In this document: positions 8,435-10,531 of the stretch, piece by piece
Layout of the letters: every line of letters starts with the position of its first letter
How positions within the stretch are numbered: position 1 is the first letter of the stretch
Origin: Saprospiraceae bacterium
GTDB lineage: Bacteria; Bacteroidota; Bacteroidia; Chitinophagales; Saprospiraceae
Length of the DNA: 10,531 bases
Assembly (NCBI GenBank): GCA_013002625.1
Contig: JABDJE010000336.1
Coordinates: 1-10,531, forward strand
Direction: 5' to 3'
Notes under the pieces: model-generated
Database searches by the model: none
The model's input: only the letters and a program-made list of their open reading frames with translations
What the model was told of the DNA's origin: nothing
Program-made: the position numbers and the translations under genes

Positions 8435-8974
8435 TCAGTGGCGGAAGAAACTAAAGATTGTTTGTCCATAGTTGCGTTGATTCTCATACTTAGGGTGACT
8501 GCTCACATCAACATTTGGATTGTGTTCAAGAACAAATAATCCACCTTCATTCAATAATCCATATTCAAATATCAGATCTGGAATGTCAGGAATGTTTTTT
8601 AGTGGGTATGGTGGGCCCGCAAAAATATAATCAAAGGACTTGTTAGAGGTTTTGATAAATTTAAACACATCCATCTTGACAATATTGATTTTGTCTTCAA
8701 TCCCCAGTTTTTGAGCAATACTTTTTACAAAAGCTACGCAAGCTCCAAATCTGTCAACATAGGTGGCTTCTTCACAACCCCTGCTGATGACTTCGTAACA
8801 GTGGTTCCCTGTACCGCCAAAAAGATCCAGAAATGTTATTTCTTCAAAGTCTATTGAATTCTGTAAAATATTGTAAAGACCTTCTTTTGAGATATCTGTG
8901 GTCGGTCTGGTAGGCCAGTTTTTTGCAGGCGGATTGAATCTAAAGCCTTTAAATTGGCCAGAAATTATACGCAT
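8435..8974 (-). CDS. rsmD: 16S rRNA guanine-N2 methyltransferase RsmD, with altered catalytic motif
   Basis: A 179-residue Rossmann-fold SAM-dependent methyltransferase. RsmD makes m2G966 in 16S rRNA during 30S assembly. Family marks are MRIISGQFKG at the N-terminus, RPTTDISKEGLYNIL (23-37), the SAM-binding motif I DLFGGTG (50-56), the acidic motif II residue in TYVDR (D74), and the C-terminal VLEH. The catalytic motif IV, normally DPPY, reads GPPY (120-123); its first residue is the one that contacts the target amino group in related N6/N2-methyltransferases. The codon is GGC at 8615-8617, one transition from Asp GAC. Either the lineage tolerates Gly here, the enzyme is impaired, or the base is wrong. 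The ATG at 8974 overlaps the upstream DUF3822-like gene by 10 bases, and it ends in TGA 40 bases before argS. Confidence 0.9.
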   Translation of the reverse strand: MRIISGQFKGFRFNPPAKNWPTRPTTDISKEGLYNILQNSIDFEEITFLDLFGGTGNHCYEVISRGCEEATYVDRFGACVAFVKSIAQKLGIEDKINIVKMDVFKFIKTSNKSFDYIFAGPPYPLKNIPDIPDLIFEYGLLNEGGLFVLEHNPNVDVSSHPKYENQRNYGQTIFSFFRH

Positions 8975-9756
8975 GACTTACAGAGGTATAAATCAAAATA
9001 ATAATGCTTAGGGAAGACACTATCTACCTGTAAAGCATCTTCTCCCAATTGAATAGAAGGTAGGTAGCCATGTAACAGCTTATACAATGGAGAAGTATCG
9101 TCTATGCCTCCGCCTATGAAGACTTCCTCCTCTTGAGGATCAATGCCCATACCGTAGAAGGATAACAAATAGAAGTATAAAAAGTCCTCTTTATGATAGC
9201 AATCGAATTGGTTATAAAATTGAAAATTGTCACCCTTCCGATAAGCAAGATGTAAGGTATTGTCAGAGATATAACTTATAAAGTCTTTTTCAATAAGAAA
9301 AGCATAGTTGGCCATTGCTGTTGATATATGCCCCAGCTTAACCGCTGCGTCTATCGATCCAGTAAGATTACTCAAATCTCCCAGTACATAATGTAAGGTA
9401 TGAATGGGTTCAGCTACGAATGTATCTTGCGTAAACTCTAGTCCATTAAGCCTTTTGCGTCTATACATTCCTTTGAAATAGTGCTTCACATCCTCTTTTA
9501 CAAAATCTTCCTGGGCAATATGGATGTATGGTTTCACAGTTGACATGATTCTCACCATGTTCAGTGGAAAAGTTTCAGATTTGAGACTGGAAATAAAAGA
9601 TTGTAATTCCTTGATGGAAGCGCGCCCTGATTTCACAAGAATATCCTGGTTATCCCAGAATCCATAAAAAAAACTGTCCGTGTATAAAACAACAGACAGT
9701 TCTTTTATTTTTTCTTTATTCTCTATATGATCAAATGCAATATTTACCTTTCCCAA
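8965..9756 (-). CDS. DUF3822-like conserved Bacteroidota protein, TTG start
   Basis: A 263-residue protein of unknown function that I recognise as DUF3822-like from its KELSVVLYTDSFFYGFWDN opening (about residues 17-35) and its position directly before rsmD, an arrangement I recall in Bacteroidota. It has no signal peptide or membrane segment, so it is probably cytoplasmic. A glycine-rich segment, VFIGGGIDDTSPLYKLL (near 215-231), with IQLGED after it, faintly resembles nucleotide-binding loops of actin-like/ASKHA proteins; this is an impression only. The upstream in-frame stop TAA lies shortly before, and no ATG occurs in the early frame, so TTG at 9754-9756 is the best start. That start overlaps the end of the upstream reading frame by 13 bases, suggesting translational coupling, which the premature stop in that upstream gene could weaken. 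Its 3' end overlaps rsmD by 10 bases. Confidence 0.75.
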   Translation of the reverse strand: MGKVNIAFDHIENKEKIKELSVVLYTDSFFYGFWDNQDILVKSGRASIKELQSFISSLKSETFPLNMVRIMSTVKPYIHIAQEDFVKEDVKHYFKGMYRRKRLNGLEFTQDTFVAEPIHTLHYVLGDLSNLTGSIDAAVKLGHISTAMANYAFLIEKDFISYISDNTLHLAYRKGDNFQFYNQFDCYHKEDFLYFYLLSFYGMGIDPQEEEVFIGGGIDDTSPLYKLLHGYLPSIQLGEDALQVDSVFPKHYYFDLYLCKSCV

Positions 9757-10325
9757 TTTCCAGTTAAATTTGGTGCGCTCATATCGCCAAATTTAAGCAT
9801 TCTATTCGGATCATAGGAATTATCATATTTTGCATATCTAATGCTTCCATATTCACCCATGAACTCCTTCCATCGGGTTCCAACTTCAACTACGGAAACC
9901 AGTGTAGATTGATATGTCAAAGTATCTGCTTGAATGTTGAATTCAGCAGATTCTGAAAACGGAACATATCTTTAGGAGTCAAGATTAAGTCCAAGGACTC
10001 TAACACTATCGATTGCTGGAGAATAAGTTATTGTTCTGATGAATTCGCCGCCTGATGGATCATCCGGGTCACCAATAATATTTTCAAATTTTATGCTGTC
10101 ATTTTGTAAGACATAAGTTAAGGAATCAAAATCACCTGCAAACTCACCTTTGATATCTCGATAGATTTCCTGTGCTTTACGAATTTCCTTTAGTCTGTCT
10201 ACTACGACATCTTCTCGGGCATTTTTAACAGCCTGAAAAGCAATTGGCTCCTGTATGTTTAGGTACAGCATATAAGCCAACAAGGCAATTACCACAACTA
10301 AAACAATGCTAATTATCCATTTCAT
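9744..10325 (-). pseudogene. Membrane-anchored conserved protein interrupted by an in-frame TAA
   Basis: From the ATG at 10325 the frame codes for 117 residues, meets TAA at 9972-9974, then stays open for another 75 codons to TAA at 9744-9746. The first part has a short basic N-terminus and one hydrophobic helix (residues 4-24, IISIVLVVVIALLAYML), then a long helical stretch (EDVVVDRLKEIRKAQEIYRD) and a mixed domain, a pseudopilin-like layout. The part after the stop reads as real protein, RYVPFSESAEFNIQADTL through GNWER. From memory, Bacteroidota homologues of about 190 residues have an LRYxPFS segment and a GNWE end, so the stop appears to replace a Leu codon (TTA to TAA). The full frame (193 residues) would end 13 bases inside the next gene, like its neighbours' junctions. 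Function unknown. It may be a fresh pseudogene, a truncated but working 117-residue protein, or a sequencing error. Confidence 0.65.
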
Positions 10326-10440
10326 TTTATAAACTTAAGTTTGAATAGTGTGAAATAAGCAATTTTTCCAATGAATTTAAAACGTGCTGACTACATTTTT
10401 ATCTAAGATGTACATTTAAGCTGGATTGTTGGTTAAAATA

Positions 10441-10448
10441 TACCTTTG
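10441..10448 (+). promoter_or_regulatory. Bacteroidota -7 promoter element upstream of tsaD
   Basis: TACCTTTG matches the TAnnTTTG -7 consensus of the Bacteroidota housekeeping sigma factor exactly. It ends 15 bases before the tsaD ATG, so transcription would start about 9 bases before the start codon and give a very short leader. I find no good TTTG -33 element at the expected 19-21 base spacing. The 138-base divergent gap (10326-10463) holds no ORF, and no comparably good -7 box at a suitable distance for the minus-strand genes. Confidence 0.45.
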
Positions 10449-10463
10449 TATTAAAAAATAATT

Positions 10464-10531
10464 ATGGCGATTGCCATTTTGGCTATAGAATCATCCTGTG
10501 ACGACACGTCAGCTTCGGTTATCATCGATGG
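10464..10531 (+). CDS. tsaD: TsaD, t6A tRNA-modification protein, N-terminal fragment
   Basis: The first 22 codons of a gene that runs off the window. The translation, MAIAILAIESSCDDTSASVI and on, is the hallmark N-terminus of the Kae1/TsaD/Gcp family, in which ILxIExSCDxT forms the first phosphate-binding loop of the ASKHA fold. TsaD works with TsaB and TsaE to transfer the threonylcarbamoyl group to A37 of tRNAs that read ANN codons. The gene is divergent from the minus-strand run, whose products also serve translation. The ATG at 10464 is preceded by an AT-rich stretch with no Shine-Dalgarno sequence, which is normal for the phylum. The 3' part is not visible, so completeness cannot be judged. 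Confidence 0.9.
   Translation, partial: MAIAILAIESSCDDTSASVIID

Noticed and set aside
10331..10342. Perfect 12-base palindrome AAACTTAAGTTT just upstream of the minus-strand start at 10325
   Set aside because: AT-only core apart from two C/G pairs in a very AT-rich gap; no second copy or known operator, so chance is likely. It is also too close to the start codon to be a convincing promoter part.

Overview
The window looks like a chromosomal segment of an AT-rich member of the Bacteroidota. Four things point there: a conserved DUF3822-type gene beside rsmD, a GlnRS gene instead of an obvious amidotransferase route, start codons without Shine-Dalgarno sequences, and a TAnnTTTG-type -7 box in front of tsaD. 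I cannot place it below phylum level; a Saprospira- or Cytophaga-like lineage is only an impression. I see no phage, insertion sequence, CRISPR array, tRNA or rRNA.

Left end, plus strand (1-1822): the 3' part of a HEAT-repeat protein, then a small stand-alone cyclic-nucleotide-binding (CNB) protein. The two lie in the same reading frame, separated only by tandem TAA stops and four codons, which suggests a split version of a HEAT-CNB polypeptide. An HD-domain phosphohydrolase converges on them with a 17-base overlap (1806-2384, minus).

Middle and right, minus strand (about 10325 down to 2522): a tightly packed run that could be one operon. In transcription order it holds a membrane-anchored conserved protein (interrupted by an in-frame stop), a DUF3822-like protein, rsmD, argS, glnS, a Wzx/MOP-type polysaccharide flippase and an enoyl-CoA hydratase. 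Junctions are overlaps of 10-13 bases or gaps of 16-40 bases. The core theme is translation (16S rRNA methylation and charging of Arg and Gln tRNAs), with envelope and acyl-CoA genes riding at the distal end.

Right edge, plus strand (10464-10531): the first 22 codons of tsaD, the t6A tRNA-modification gene, divergent from the minus-strand run and preceded by a good -7 promoter element.

The window is mainly housekeeping and I do not see a convincing new multi-gene system. The best leads are single-site oddities in conserved genes: a premature stop in the gene at 9744-10325, a DPPY to GPPY change in the RsmD catalytic motif, a Met to Thr change in the GlnRS KMSKS-type loop, and the HEAT/CNB split. 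Each of the three codon-level oddities is one base from the expected codon, so sequence or assembly error must be excluded first.
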